This document shows, piece after piece, positions 26,115 through 35,488 of a stretch of 64,000 nt of DNA. The notes beneath the pieces are model-generated. The model was not told the DNA's origin, searched no databases, and worked only from the letters and a program-made list of their open reading frames with translations. Position numbers and translations under genes: made by a program. The stretch comes from Litchfieldia sinesaloumensis (GTDB taxonomy: Bacteria > Bacillota > Bacilli > Bacillales > Bacillaceae_L). The DNA lies in NCBI RefSeq assembly GCF_900156865.1, contig NZ_LT732529.1, positions 699,056-763,055 of the forward strand, written 5' to 3'. Position 1 is the stretch's first letter; the number at the start of each line of letters is the position of its first letter.

Positions 26115-26555
26115 TTGACAGTGTCCTTACAAAAAATAACAAGTGAAAATTGGGAAGAGTGTATTGAATTAAAAGTTGGGAAGTCCCAGCAAGGTTTTAT
26201 TGCAACAAATTTATACTCCTTAGCAGAGGTTCAGTTTTTACCGAATTTTGTTGCCTATGGAATCTATGTGGAGAACAAAATGGTTGGATTCACGATGTAT
26301 GGTTTAGATGAGGATGACCATAATTATTGGATCTATCGTATAATGATTGACGAAAAATACCAAGGGAACGGCTATGGGACTAAAGCGTTGATACATGTAA
26401 TTGAGGCAATAAAAACAAAACCTGATGCCAAAGAAATCATTATTGGGTATAATCCAGGTAACATCCAGGCGGAAAGAACCTACTTGCGAGCAGGTTTTCA
26501 CCCTAAAGGTACAGCGCCTTGGGGGGAAAAACTCGTTTGTTTGAAATTACAATAA
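26115..26555 (+). CDS. GNAT acetyltransferase, BltD-like
   Basis: A 146-residue Gcn5-type N-acetyltransferase. The acetyl-CoA loop YQGNGYGTKAL is at about 80-90, preceded by WIYRIMIDEKY. Motifs at the N-terminus (ECIELKVGKSQQGFIATN) and C-terminus (NIQAERTYLRAGF) resemble spermine/spermidine acetyltransferase BltD, so polyamine acetylation is possible but unproven. TTG 26115 is the chosen start, eight bases after GGGGGA. It may be co-transcribed with the thioesterase gene 42 bases downstream. Confidence 0.8.
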   Translation: MTVSLQKITSENWEECIELKVGKSQQGFIATNLYSLAEVQFLPNFVAYGIYVENKMVGFTMYGLDEDDHNYWIYRIMIDEKYQGNGYGTKALIHVIEAIKTKPDAKEIIIGYNPGNIQAERTYLRAGFHPKGTAPWGEKLVCLKLQ

Positions 26556-26597
26556 AACGACAAGAATAAAACAAGAGAAAAGGAGGGGGATTAACAA

Positions 26598-27116
26598 ATG
26601 GAAGATGCAAAATACTGTAAAGAATCGTTTGTCGTGAAGACAAGCAATGTATTTCCACCTGATACCAACTATCATGGAACCATGTTTGGTGGAAAGTTAA
26701 TGGCTTATATCGATGATGTTGCGTCCATTTCTGCTGTGCGTCATTCACGTTCACCAGTTGTAACAGCATCAACTGACTCAGTGGACTTCCTTCATCCGAT
26801 CCAAGAAGGAAGCTCAGTTTGTTTAGAAGCGTTCGTAACCTATACGGGTCGCTCTTCGATGGAGGTATTTGTTAAAGTTATATCTGAGAATTTATATACG
26901 GGGGAACGCAATATTTGTGCCTTATCATTTTTAACTTTTGTTGCATTAGATGAGAATGGAAAACCTAAGCCCGTTCCGAAAGTTATTCCGAAGTCTGATG
27001 AAGAAAAGATGCTGCATGAATCAGCGAAAGAACGCGCTGAAACACGAAAGAAACGAAAAAAAGAAAACGAAAAAATGGCTTCAAGATATAGCATCGCATT
27101 ACCTTGGGAAGTGTAA
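26598..27116 (+). CDS. ykhA: Acyl-CoA thioesterase YkhA (hotdog fold)
   Basis: A 172-residue BFIT/YkhA-type thioesterase. The single hotdog domain covers about 10-130, with the motif NYHGTMFGGKLMAYIDDVA near 26-44 and the VDFLHPI segment near 63. A Lys/Glu-rich tail (about 140-165) is typical. It hydrolyses acyl-CoA thioesters, in lipid turnover. A near-perfect AGGAGGGGG site precedes the ATG. It converges on mscL and shares a terminator with it. Confidence 0.88.
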   Translation: MEDAKYCKESFVVKTSNVFPPDTNYHGTMFGGKLMAYIDDVASISAVRHSRSPVVTASTDSVDFLHPIQEGSSVCLEAFVTYTGRSSMEVFVKVISENLYTGERNICALSFLTFVALDENGKPKPVPKVIPKSDEEKMLHESAKERAETRKKRKKENEKMASRYSIALPWEV

Positions 27117-27160
27117 AAAAAGGTTGTCCACAGTCAATCACGACGCGGACAACCTTTGCT
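27117..27160. terminator. Bidirectional terminator ykhA/mscL
   Basis: AAAGGTTGTCC and GGACAACCTTT (about 27119-27157) form an 11-bp stem with A-run before and a short T-run after. Confidence 0.8.
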
Positions 27161-27162
27161 AT

Positions 27163-27558
27163 TTATTGGCGCTGTTCCTTTAATAAATCACGAATTTCAG
27201 TAAGTAATGCTTCCTCTTTTGTTGGGACAGGTGCGGCAGGTGTCTCTTCTTCTTTTTTCTTAAAACGCTGAAAAAAACGAATAAACATAAAAATAGAAAA
27301 AGAAATAATTAAAAAGTCTACGACCGTTTGTAGAAACAATCCGTATTTTAGTTCTACTTCATGGAAGGTATAAGCCGCTTCAGATATTTTAATTCCACCT
27401 AATAATAAGCCAAATAATGGCATAATAATATCATTTACAAGTGATGTGACAATTTTTCCAAAAGCTCCACCGATTATAACACCGATTGCAAGATCAATGA
27501 CATTGCCTTTAAGGGCAAACTTTTTAAATTCATTAAGCATACGTAAGTCTCCTTTCAA
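27163..27558 (-). CDS. mscL: Large-conductance mechanosensitive channel
   Basis: A 131-residue MscL channel: N-terminal amphipathic helix and TM1 with [19 protein letters not shown] (about 14-32), an extracellular loop, TM2 near 70-93 ([15 protein letters not shown]) and a charged C-terminal helix ending [12 protein letters not shown]. It opens on membrane tension and releases solutes during hypo-osmotic shock. GGAGAC precedes the ATG. Length fits the family. Confidence 0.95.
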   Translation of the reverse strand: MKGDLRMLNEFKKFALKGNVIDLAIGVIIGGAFGKIVTSLVNDIIMPLFGLLLGGIKISEAAYTFHEVELKYGLFLQTVVDFLIISFSIFMFIRFFQRFKKKEEETPAAPVPTKEEALLTEIRDLLKEQRQ

Positions 27559-27610
27559 AATACATCTTATTTTTACAGATTAGTCGTAAAAAGAAAATAG
27601 TTCTTAAGGC

Positions 27611-27910
27611 TTATCTATGAAACTTCTCCAATTGATATAGCATATTTTCTTGCCTAAGGATTTCTATTTGCCTTTCACCTAACAAGTCAAAATGCGGGAA
27701 ACCGGTTCGGTTATGAATATATTTCGAGGGAATCCCGTATTTTTGTCCCCACTTAATTAATTTATCAACGTCTGCACAGCCAACCTTCGTTACAGTCGTC
27801 ATTCCAGGAAAACGATCATCCAACCAATAATGTGTGAGAAAAGCAATTTCTCCTTGTGAAACTTTTCGTTTCCATTCCATAAGCTCCTTGCGTTTAATGC
27901 CAAAAGCCAT
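27611..27910 (-). CDS. Small conserved Bacillus protein, YneQ-like
   Basis: A 99-residue soluble protein starting MAFGIKRKELMEWK, with conserved-looking blocks GEIAFLTHYWLDDRFPG (20-36) and TKVGCADVDKLIKWG. From memory this is the YneQ type found widely in Bacillaceae; no function is known. GAGGTGGTAC precedes the ATG. No catalytic motif can be claimed. Divergent from the GHL10 gene. Confidence 0.7.
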   Translation of the reverse strand: MAFGIKRKELMEWKRKVSQGEIAFLTHYWLDDRFPGMTTVTKVGCADVDKLIKWGQKYGIPSKYIHNRTGFPHFDLLGERQIEILRQENMLYQLEKFHR

Positions 27911-28108
27911 ATTAGTACCACCTCAACAAATTACATTAGGCTTATTATATCAAAAAATAGAAATTATTTACTAAGATTAGGAGTGGAACGGATGTCTTAT
28001 TAATAACAGGACTTTAGTCATAGGTAATTTTGTTGAAAAAAGAATAATCGTAACAGGATGTAGAGAATTTATCCTGTTTATTTTGAAAAAGTGAAGAAAA
28101 TATTTTTC

Positions 28109-28138
28109 TTTACACCTAGTTGTGTTACTATTTAGATA
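28109..28138 (+). promoter_or_regulatory. Candidate promoter of the GHL10 gene
   Basis: TTTACA (28109-28114) and TAGATA (28133-28138) are 18 bases apart, about 90 bases before the ATG. Nothing else notable is seen in the gap 27911-28224. Confidence 0.4.
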
Positions 28139-28224
28139 ATTCTTAAAAAAAGGAGGTAAGCTTACATCCATCGTTGTAATACATAAATGTAAACATAATT
28201 GAAAAGGAGAAAAAGGAGCGAGTT

Positions 28225-29904
28225 ATGAAAAAAATATTTGTTGTTGTTACTGCTTTCTTATTGTTAACTTTTTCGGTTATTCCAGTTTCAGCTAAGGGTG
28301 GGAATGATACTGCTAGAAAGAATGTATTACAAAACATTGTGAAAGAACAGGATAAAAAGGCGAGAATGCTATGGTACGACTTGTCTGCTAATATCGAGTA
28401 TCTAAATACAAAAGAAAAAGTAAAAGAGATCGTTGGTAAAACGGCTAAAGCAAATATAGACACAATTATTCTAGATATAAAAAACTCAACAGGGTTTGTT
28501 GCATATAATAGCGATTTAGCTCCACATGCAAGTACATCGAAGAAGATTGATAAGTTCCAAGGATATCCTGAGAATTATGATTTATTAGAGAATGTGATAG
28601 AAGAGGCACATAAATATGGAATTAAGGTACATGCGGCCATCAATGTATTCTCAGAAGGAAGCACGACTTTCCAGGAAGGGCCGGCTTACGAGAACCCGGA
28701 ATGGCAATCAGTTATTTATGAGGGATCAAGGGTTGCAACTGCTGCAAATAATAGTACTAGAAAAATTGATGGTTCAAATATTACTAGAAATACAAACTAT
28801 CTTGTACTGTATACTCCAGACAAATATGAAGTTTCTCCAGCTAATCGGTGGGGTGCAGAAATTCAAGTTACAGATGGTGTTGTAACACAGGTCTCAGATC
28901 GAAACACGTATGGTACACCTGCATTAGAAGTTCCTGAAAACGGTTACGTTCTCTCTGGGCATGGAACAGCAAGAACATGGTTACTTGATAATGTTAAAGT
29001 TGGGGATGTGTTAGACATTTCGGCAACTGAAACGAAACTTGTGCCATCTTCACAAGCAGCAGGACATTCTACATTTGTAAACCCAATTCGGGAGGATGTT
29101 CAGAACTATGAATTAGGTATCATTGAGGAATTAGTTACTAATTATGATGTGGACGGTATCGTTCTTGACCGAGCAAGATACAACAATATTTACGCTGACT
29201 TTAGTGAATTAAGCCGTGAAAAATTTGAGGCGTATATAGGTCGAGAAGTTGCAAATTTCCCGCAAGATATTTTTGAAATCAAATTTGACAACAACGGACA
29301 ACAAAGTATTGAAGAAGGTCCTTTGTACCAAAAATGGATTGAATGGCGTGCTGGAAATATTCAGTCCTTTTTTAAAAAGGCACAGAAAACAGTTCATGAT
29401 TTAAAGGAAGATGTATATTTTAGCACGTATGTAGGTGCATGGTATTCGGATTACTACAGTGAAGGTGTGAACTGGGCAAGTAAAACATATCAACCAGATT
29501 ATAGCTGGACTTCACCTGATTATCACAAAACTGGTTATGCTGAAACATTAGACTTCATCATGACAGGTACGTACTTTGAACATGTAACAAAAGAAGAAGC
29601 GATTGCTAATGGTAGAATTGCTGAGCATAGCGTTGAAGGCTCTGCTGAACTAGCTATGGATGTCATTAATGAATCGACATTTGTTTACGGAAGTCTTTAT
29701 CTCAATCAATATAGTAATAATCCAGATCAATTCCGCAAGGCTCTACGGAAGGATATTGAAAAAACACATGGTGTTATGTTGTTCGATTTAGTATATCTGG
29801 AATGGTTCGATTGGTGGCATATCGTAGAAGAGGAATTTGCAGAGCCTAGTCAAGCTCCGCACCATATTCCTGGATTCCTGAAAATGGTTCGAAGCGATAC
29901 GTAG
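28225..29904 (+). CDS. Secreted family-10-like glycosyl hydrolase (GHL10, YngK-like)
   Basis: A 559-residue secreted protein. Residues 1-24 form a signal peptide (KK, hydrophobic core, SVIPVSAKG). The rest is a GHL10 barrel: LWYDLSANIEY (about 49-59), DTIILDIKNSTG (about 84-95), AHKYGIKVHAAIN (130-142), YDVDGIVLDRARY (307-319), STYVGAWYSDYYSEGVNW (395-412). An insertion of about 100 residues near 185-285 interrupts the barrel. Related to YngK, thought to act on cell-surface glycans. No lipobox is present. It precedes the catabolic island and could supply its substrate. Confidence 0.8.
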   Translation: MKKIFVVVTAFLLLTFSVIPVSAKGGNDTARKNVLQNIVKEQDKKARMLWYDLSANIEYLNTKEKVKEIVGKTAKANIDTIILDIKNSTGFVAYNSDLAPHASTSKKIDKFQGYPENYDLLENVIEEAHKYGIKVHAAINVFSEGSTTFQEGPAYENPEWQSVIYEGSRVATAANNSTRKIDGSNITRNTNYLVLYTPDKYEVSPANRWGAEIQVTDGVVTQVSDRNTYGTPALEVPENGYVLSGHGTARTWLLDNVKVGDVLDISATETKLVPSSQAAGHSTFVNPIREDVQNYELGIIEELVTNYDVDGIVLDRARYNNIYADFSELSREKFEAYIGREVANFPQDIFEIKFDNNGQQSIEEGPLYQKWIEWRAGNIQSFFKKAQKTVHDLKEDVYFSTYVGAWYSDYYSEGVNWASKTYQPDYSWTSPDYHKTGYAETLDFIMTGTYFEHVTKEEAIANGRIAEHSVEGSAELAMDVINESTFVYGSLYLNQYSNNPDQFRKALRKDIEKTHGVMLFDLVYLEWFDWWHIVEEEFAEPSQAPHHIPGFLKMVRSDT

Positions 29905-29913
29905 CAAAGATTG

Positions 29914-29947
29914 AGGAGCGGTTTATAAAAAAACTGCTCCTTTATGT
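29914..29947 (+). terminator. GHL10 gene terminator
   Basis: AGGAGCGGTTT and AAACTGCTCCT (29914-29941) pair with one wobble and are followed by a T-rich tract. Confidence 0.7.
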
Positions 29948-30068
29948 ATTTTTAAAATAATTTGAATTTTATGTAAAGTGAATTTATACTATGAATAGGA
30001 AATATCCTCCTTTTTGGTAAGAAACAGGAGGAGAATTTTACTCTGATATGAAAAGAGAGGAAGGTTAT

Positions 30069-30878
30069 ATGAAAATACAGATTCTTGGTACAGGAGCGGC
30101 AGAAGGATTTCCAGGTTTATTTTGTAATTGCAAACATTGCAAGAGGGCAAGAGAGTTAGGGGGAAAGAATATTAGAACCCGTTCTTCAACTGTTATCGAT
30201 GATACAATTAAGATTGATTTCCCACCCGACACCTATCACCATGTTTTAACACACCAACTCGACCTTTCTAAAGTAGAGCATTTATTGTTTACTCATACTC
30301 ACATGGACCATTTTAACCCCAAAGATCTAGGAATGAGAACACCAGGATTTGCTCATGATTTTTCATATCCCCTACATATTTACGGAAATGATGCAGCGAT
30401 ATATAAATGTAAAGAAGTCTTATGGCATACTGAAAATTATTTCTCATTTACATTAATGCACCCTTTTTCTACGTATCAAGTCGGTACAGCAAAGGTGACG
30501 CCTTTACCCGCAGATCACAACCCATTAGAAACCTGTTTGCTTTTTTACATTGAAAAGGATGGAAAAACGATATTTCATGGACATGATACAGGTTGGTTTC
30601 CTGAAAAAACATGGGAATGGTTATCTACGAAAAAAATAGATGTAGTCATTTTGGATTGTACTCGTGGACTTTTACCAGGAAGAAAAAATCATCTTAATAT
30701 AGAAGCTGTTAAGGATATACAAAAGGTATTTCTTGAAAAAAATATCATATCGAAAGGGAGTCAAATAATAGCGACTCATTTTTCTCACAATATTGGTCTA
30801 ATGCACGAGGATTTAGAAGAAATTTTTGCTTCGAGTGGTATTAAAGTTGCCTTTGATGGAATTGAAATTCATGTATGA
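30069..30878 (+). CDS. MBL-fold hydrolase, PhnP-like
   Basis: A 269-residue metallo-beta-lactamase-fold protein. The dinuclear site motif HTHMDHF is at about 76-82, with ADHNPLETC near 144 and HGHDTGWF near 163. A Cys-rich CNCKHC at 19-24 resembles the structural zinc site of PhnP, a cyclic phosphodiesterase. The start at 30069 is five bases after GAGGAAGG. The substrate is unknown. It directly precedes the esterase gene and opens the catabolic island. Confidence 0.75.
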   Translation: MKIQILGTGAAEGFPGLFCNCKHCKRARELGGKNIRTRSSTVIDDTIKIDFPPDTYHHVLTHQLDLSKVEHLLFTHTHMDHFNPKDLGMRTPGFAHDFSYPLHIYGNDAAIYKCKEVLWHTENYFSFTLMHPFSTYQVGTAKVTPLPADHNPLETCLLFYIEKDGKTIFHGHDTGWFPEKTWEWLSTKKIDVVILDCTRGLLPGRKNHLNIEAVKDIQKVFLEKNIISKGSQIIATHFSHNIGLMHEDLEEIFASSGIKVAFDGIEIHV

Positions 30879-30921
30879 AATACTGTATTAAACAGGAATA
30901 AAAACAAAGGATAGATGAATC

Positions 30922-31872
30922 GTGATATTTTACGAAAAACAAATCGAAGAATACGAGAATTATAAACCTGAACTAACTAAGCGTGAGGATTTTGAGAATT
31001 TTTGGGAAGAAACTTTAAAGGAATCAGCTGTATCTCCACTTCACATCCAAATGAAACCGATTAATTATCCAATCGATCAAATTGTCGCCTACAAGTTGAT
31101 ATACAGGGGATTTGCAGGAACTCCAATAAATGCCTTTTATATATTACCAAAAGATAAAAATAAAGACTTGCCGTGTATTATTATTTTTCATGGTTATGGT
31201 GGTAATAAAGGTTCAATATCTAATTACATGAAATGGACTATACAGGGATATGCCGTTTTGGCAGTAGACTGTCGAGGCCATGGGGAAAGTGCTGAGGACA
31301 CGCTCTATTCCTTCGGTTCTACTGGAACATGGGCTACTCAAGGAATTCTAGATAAATATGAATATTATTATCGAAAAATCTATGTTGATTGCAAACGAGC
31401 AGTCGATGTTATTTTTACTAGAAACGAAATTGATAAATCTAGGATTTGTCTGCATGGTGCAAGCTTAGGTGGGGGGATCTCACTAGCGGTTGCAGCACTA
31501 GATAATCGTCCTACATTAGTTGTAGCTGATGTTCCGAATATGTGTAATATCGAGCTTGCTGTTCAGCAAAAATTCGAAGGCTCTTTAGTTAGTATCGAAA
31601 ATTTTATGAATAGATATCCTGAAAAGAGTAAACAGGTGTTTGAAACCCTCTCCTATTTTGACAATCTTAATTTAGCACAATGGATTAAGAGCAAGACACG
31701 AGTTTCTGTAGCTTTCAAGGATTTAATCTGCCCCCCTCAATCTGTTTACGGTGTATACAACCAGATCGATGCAGAAAAGTTGATCATTTCATATCCGTTT
31801 TCAGGACATGATGCACCAGGCATCATATCGCACATCGATCAAACAATTGCTTATATTAAAGAAAATCTATAG
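30922..31872 (+). CDS. AXE1-family acetyl esterase (Cah-like)
   Basis: A 316-residue alpha/beta hydrolase of the acetylxylan esterase/cephalosporin-C deacetylase family. HGYGGNKGS near 89-97 forms the oxyanion region, the nucleophile Ser lies in HGASLGGG near 178-185, the Asp is in KDLICPPQ near 269 and the His in SGHDAPG near 296. It likely removes acetyl groups from an imported sugar or oligosaccharide in the cytoplasm, as there is no signal peptide. The GTG start has AAAGG eleven bases upstream. Confidence 0.8.
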   Translation: MIFYEKQIEEYENYKPELTKREDFENFWEETLKESAVSPLHIQMKPINYPIDQIVAYKLIYRGFAGTPINAFYILPKDKNKDLPCIIIFHGYGGNKGSISNYMKWTIQGYAVLAVDCRGHGESAEDTLYSFGSTGTWATQGILDKYEYYYRKIYVDCKRAVDVIFTRNEIDKSRICLHGASLGGGISLAVAALDNRPTLVVADVPNMCNIELAVQQKFEGSLVSIENFMNRYPEKSKQVFETLSYFDNLNLAQWIKSKTRVSVAFKDLICPPQSVYGVYNQIDAEKLIISYPFSGHDAPGIISHIDQTIAYIKENL

Positions 31873-31971
31873 AGCTTAATATTCTTCGAAGCTTCGAACG
31901 GTGACTAGATTGTTATAAGTAGGTCGCACCTTTATCGTAAATTAAAATTTCTAAAAATTGTTACAATTATA

Positions 31972-32000
31972 TTGACAATGTAACTTTCTTGCAATAAAAT
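31972..32000 (+). promoter_or_regulatory. Sigma-A promoter of the ABC importer unit
   Basis: Consensus TTGACA (31972-31977) and TAAAAT (31995-32000) are separated by exactly 17 bases, about 95 bases before the binding-protein gene. No cre site was recognised nearby. Confidence 0.7.
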
Positions 32001-32094
32001 TAACTTTGAAGAATATATTCACTTTTACACATTTTTTAGGAGTAATATTCCACCTCTGTTGTGAGTTCTTCGATTAAAAAAGGGGGAAATCGAA

Positions 32095-33378
32095 TTGAAA
32101 AGATTAAAAAGGTTTTCAATGTTGTTGATCGTTTTAATGCTTTTTGTTGCAACTGCATGTTCTAACAATGAGAGTGCAGGAAATGATGACGAAGGTAAGA
32201 AAGATGAGAAAAAGAATGTTGAAATTAAGTTTTGGACGATTTCACTAAGCCCTACATTTGATGATTACATAAACGGTTTAGTCGATCAGTTCGAAGAGCA
32301 GAATCCAGGGGTAACTGTTGTATGGGAGGATATTCCGTATGACACTGTAGAACAAAAGACGTTAACTGCCGCTGCTTCTGGTCAGCTTGCTGATGTTATG
32401 AATTTAAACACAGACTACCTCAAGAAACTTGCAGCTGTCGGGGCTGTTATGGATCTTACAGAAAAAGCAGCCGATGTTAAGGATGATTTCTTTGAAGGAG
32501 TATGGGAAGCTGGGAATTTAGGCGATAAAACATATGCACTTCCATGGTATCTATCTACAGGTGGTCTTTTATACAATAAGGAATTATTGGAAAAAGCGGG
32601 TTTTGACGGTCCACCTAAAAGTGAGGAAGAAGCTTGGGAAATGTCAGAAGTTCTTTATGAGAAGTTAGGAGTCTATGGTAATACACCTACAGATATCCAT
32701 TTATTCTTACCTCAAAATGGTATTCCTTTAGTTTCTGAAGATTTAAAGAGCGCAGCTATTAATACACCTGAGGCAGTTGAAGTATTTAAAAAGTTTAAAG
32801 AGCGTTTTGATAAGGGCTTAATCCCTAAGGAAATTTTATTAGCGCAAGCGAAACCAAACGAGTGGTATGCACAAGAGAAAATGGCATGGTGGGGTACAGG
32901 ACCACAACTTTATCGTCAGGTTGAAGACTTATCACCTGAAGTGTATGCAAAATCTGATGCTGCACCGGCTATCGTTGGTTCCTCTGGATTTAGACATGTA
33001 TCGATTATGAATATTGCTGTTTCCGCAAAATCAAAGGCTCCTGAAGAAGCTGTTGAATTTGCTAAGTTTGTTACAAACGCAGAAAGTCAGTTAGCATTCA
33101 GTAAGATTGTAGCAATCCTACCGTCAGTTAAAGATGCTGCAGCTGATGAATTCTTCACACAAGGTGAAAATTCGGATGACCCTGCAGAAAAAGGTAAGTT
33201 TTATGCTGCAAAACAGCTTGATATTGCAAAGGATATGTTTGCTCCTGTTGAGAATATTTCAGAAATTAATAAAACAGTTAATGAAGAATTTCACAAAGTC
33301 TTGTTAGAGGATAAAGATCCACAGAAAGCGATTGAAGATGCTGAAGCCAAGATTAATGAGCTTCTAAAGACGAAATAA
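32095..33378 (+). CDS. ABC sugar-binding lipoprotein (CUT1 type)
   Basis: A 427-residue extracellular solute-binding protein, family 1. A lipoprotein signal peptide ends in ATA-Cys22, after which comes a charged linker (about 23-45). The binding domain has FWTISLSPTFDDYINGLVDQFEEQNPG (in pieces, 50-77) and YALPWYLSTGGLLYNKELLEKAG near 145-167. It delivers a sugar or sugar derivative to the two permeases downstream. TTG start, eight bases after AGGGGGA. A hairpin after the gene probably makes it more abundant than the permeases. Confidence 0.88.
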   Translation: MKRLKRFSMLLIVLMLFVATACSNNESAGNDDEGKKDEKKNVEIKFWTISLSPTFDDYINGLVDQFEEQNPGVTVVWEDIPYDTVEQKTLTAAASGQLADVMNLNTDYLKKLAAVGAVMDLTEKAADVKDDFFEGVWEAGNLGDKTYALPWYLSTGGLLYNKELLEKAGFDGPPKSEEEAWEMSEVLYEKLGVYGNTPTDIHLFLPQNGIPLVSEDLKSAAINTPEAVEVFKKFKERFDKGLIPKEILLAQAKPNEWYAQEKMAWWGTGPQLYRQVEDLSPEVYAKSDAAPAIVGSSGFRHVSIMNIAVSAKSKAPEEAVEFAKFVTNAESQLAFSKIVAILPSVKDAAADEFFTQGENSDDPAEKGKFYAAKQLDIAKDMFAPVENISEINKTVNEEFHKVLLEDKDPQKAIEDAEAKINELLKTK

Positions 33379-33431
33379 AGTTTATCAAAGCCTAGCAAAA
33401 TATAATTTAAAGAATAATAGGATTTATCTAT

Positions 33432-33473
33432 GGCATTCATGATTGCTTAGGCATAGTGAATGCCTTCTTTTCT
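33432..33473 (+). terminator. Partial terminator between binding protein and permease genes
   Basis: GGCATTCA (33432-33439) pairs with TGAATGCC (33457-33464), followed by TTCTTTTCT. Such an internal hairpin is common after binding-protein genes and sets subunit ratios. Confidence 0.65.
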
Positions 33474-33559
33474 AAGAAATTATGATTTTACCAAATGTAG
33501 CTGAAAGTCGTAGTATGGTTGAAACAGACTAGCATTCGAATTATGGTAGGAGTGATTGT

Positions 33560-34414
33560 ATGTATAAAGCAAGACACGCTTGGATGTTTCTTTTGCCAAC
33601 CGCAATTTTGTTAACGACGTTTACCTTACTCCCAGCGCTGGCAGCTCTAGGGCTCAGTTTTACAGATTACAATGTATTCATGGGAACGGTAGATTGGGTT
33701 GGTCTTGAAAATTTTATTAGAGCACTTAAAGATGAAGAGTTTTGGAATGCATTAAAAAATACGGCTTATTATTGGATCTTAGTTACACCTGCACTTGTCG
33801 TCCTACCCGTATTTCTAGCAATTCTTGTTAATCAACAGCTAATTGGAATTAAGTTATTTCGATTAACATATTACTTTCCGGCACTCGTTTCAGTTGTAAT
33901 TACCGCAATTTTATGGAACTGGTTATTTGCTAGTGACGGGATTTTTAATTATTTGTTAAGTCTTATCGGAATCAGTCCTATTGATTGGTTAACTAGCAGG
34001 AAGTTTGTAATGATTAGTCTTGCAATTGTAACCGTATGGCAAGGTTTAGGCTACTATATGCTTTTTTATCTAGCAGGCTTGCAATCCGTGCCAACAGATC
34101 TATACGAAGCAGCTGAATTAGATGGAGCTGGGTTCTGGCAAAAACATATACATATAACCTTCCCTATGTTAAAGCCAATCATCTTCTTTACGGCAGTTAT
34201 CTCAACGATGTCAGCGTTCAAAGAATTTACATTAATGTTAACGATGACTGATGGTGGACCAATAGGGGCTTCAAAGACCGTTGTGTTCCTTGTTTTCGAA
34301 AAAGCGTTTAGGCAATTGGAAATGGGATATGCTAGTGCGATTTCATTTATTCTATTTATTATCATACTCATTTTGACTTTGTTAAATAAACGAACATTGG
34401 ATAGCCAGTCTTAA
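33560..34414 (+). CDS. ABC sugar permease (MalF/UgpA type)
   Basis: A 284-residue CUT1 inner permease with six transmembrane segments. The EAA loop that contacts the ATPase is DLYEAAELDGAGFWQ at about 179-193, followed by ITFPMLKP. It pairs with the second permease encoded 20 bases downstream. No ABC ATPase gene lies in the island; CUT1 systems in Bacillus commonly share the MsmX ATPase encoded elsewhere. Confidence 0.88.
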   Translation: MYKARHAWMFLLPTAILLTTFTLLPALAALGLSFTDYNVFMGTVDWVGLENFIRALKDEEFWNALKNTAYYWILVTPALVVLPVFLAILVNQQLIGIKLFRLTYYFPALVSVVITAILWNWLFASDGIFNYLLSLIGISPIDWLTSRKFVMISLAIVTVWQGLGYYMLFYLAGLQSVPTDLYEAAELDGAGFWQKHIHITFPMLKPIIFFTAVISTMSAFKEFTLMLTMTDGGPIGASKTVVFLVFEKAFRQLEMGYASAISFILFIIILILTLLNKRTLDSQS

Positions 34415-34434
34415 TTAAGGAGGTAAAGTAGCAT

Positions 34435-35334
34435 ATGCAGCCTATACAATCAAACACCAACACAGTATCCGACATCAAAACAAAAGGGCGGCCTCGTAAA
34501 TTGCCGAGTAAAAGGAAAATTAGTCGCCTAACGATTTCATATTTCTTTTTGATAGTAGTAATGATTGTTATGATTGTTCCTTTTTTATGGTCAGTATCGA
34601 CTGCATTAAAGGGACAAAACGAAGCAATATTTTCATTTCCTCCGAAGTTTATTCCAGAAAATATTACATTGGATAATTTTATTACAGTGTGGAATACACT
34701 TCCAATTCCTCTTTATTTATGGAATAGTACGATTTTAGCCTTTTGGGGAGTTCTTTTACCACTAATATTCTGTTCGTTAGCAGCTTTTCCATTAGCACGT
34801 ATGAATTTCAAGGGGAAGAATATTGTATTTTTAGTGATTCTATCCACGATGATGATTCCTGGAGAGGTTACAATGATTCCAATTTATTTGATATTGGAAA
34901 AGTTACACCTTATTGGTTCATTTTCTGGAGTTATCTTGCCTGGGGCAGTTACCGCATTTGGTATTTTTTTAATGAGGCAGGCTTTTATGGGTATCCCTAA
35001 GGAAATTGATGAATCTGCCATTATTGATGGGGCAAAACCATGGCAAATCTGGTGGTATATTATGATTCCTATGGTAAAACCAATGCTTGCTACTTTAGCT
35101 ATTCTAAGTTTCATTGGTTCTTGGAACAACTTTTTATGGCCACTACTGGTTTTACAAGATCCGAACACATATCCGTTAACAGTAGGTTTATATGACTTAA
35201 AAGGAGCCTTTGTAACTAATACCAGACTTGTTTCTGCAGGTGCAATCATTGCTCTTGTACCAATCCTAATTGTATTTGTTGCATTCCAAAATTACTTTAT
35301 TAAAGGAGCCTATAGTAGTGCAGTAAAAGGGTAA
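34435..35334 (+). CDS. ABC sugar permease (MalG/UgpE type)
   Basis: A 299-residue CUT1 permease with a basic N-terminal tail (about 1-32) and six transmembrane segments. The EAA loop reads EIDESAIIDGAKPWQIWW near 189-206, followed by IMIPMVKP. GGAGG lies about nine bases before the ATG. It completes the importer with the preceding permease and the lipoprotein. Confidence 0.88.
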   Translation: MQPIQSNTNTVSDIKTKGRPRKLPSKRKISRLTISYFFLIVVMIVMIVPFLWSVSTALKGQNEAIFSFPPKFIPENITLDNFITVWNTLPIPLYLWNSTILAFWGVLLPLIFCSLAAFPLARMNFKGKNIVFLVILSTMMIPGEVTMIPIYLILEKLHLIGSFSGVILPGAVTAFGIFLMRQAFMGIPKEIDESAIIDGAKPWQIWWYIMIPMVKPMLATLAILSFIGSWNNFLWPLLVLQDPNTYPLTVGLYDLKGAFVTNTRLVSAGAIIALVPILIVFVAFQNYFIKGAYSSAVKG

Positions 35335-35488
35335 TAGAAAAATATAGACCATTCTCATGGAGAGGTATTCTAGTCGTATCCAATATTTCAATATATTAAC
35401 TGCATAATGTGAAGAAAAATCCTTTCTTGTGCTTTAGTGGTGGATTAATCTTTTTTGTTTATTGGTGCGATAAAAAAGAGGGGAAATG

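Noticed and set aside
34884-35249. Minus-strand frame of 121 codons inside the second permease gene
   Set aside because: It is antisense to a well-supported transporter gene, has no binding site, and its product resembles nothing.
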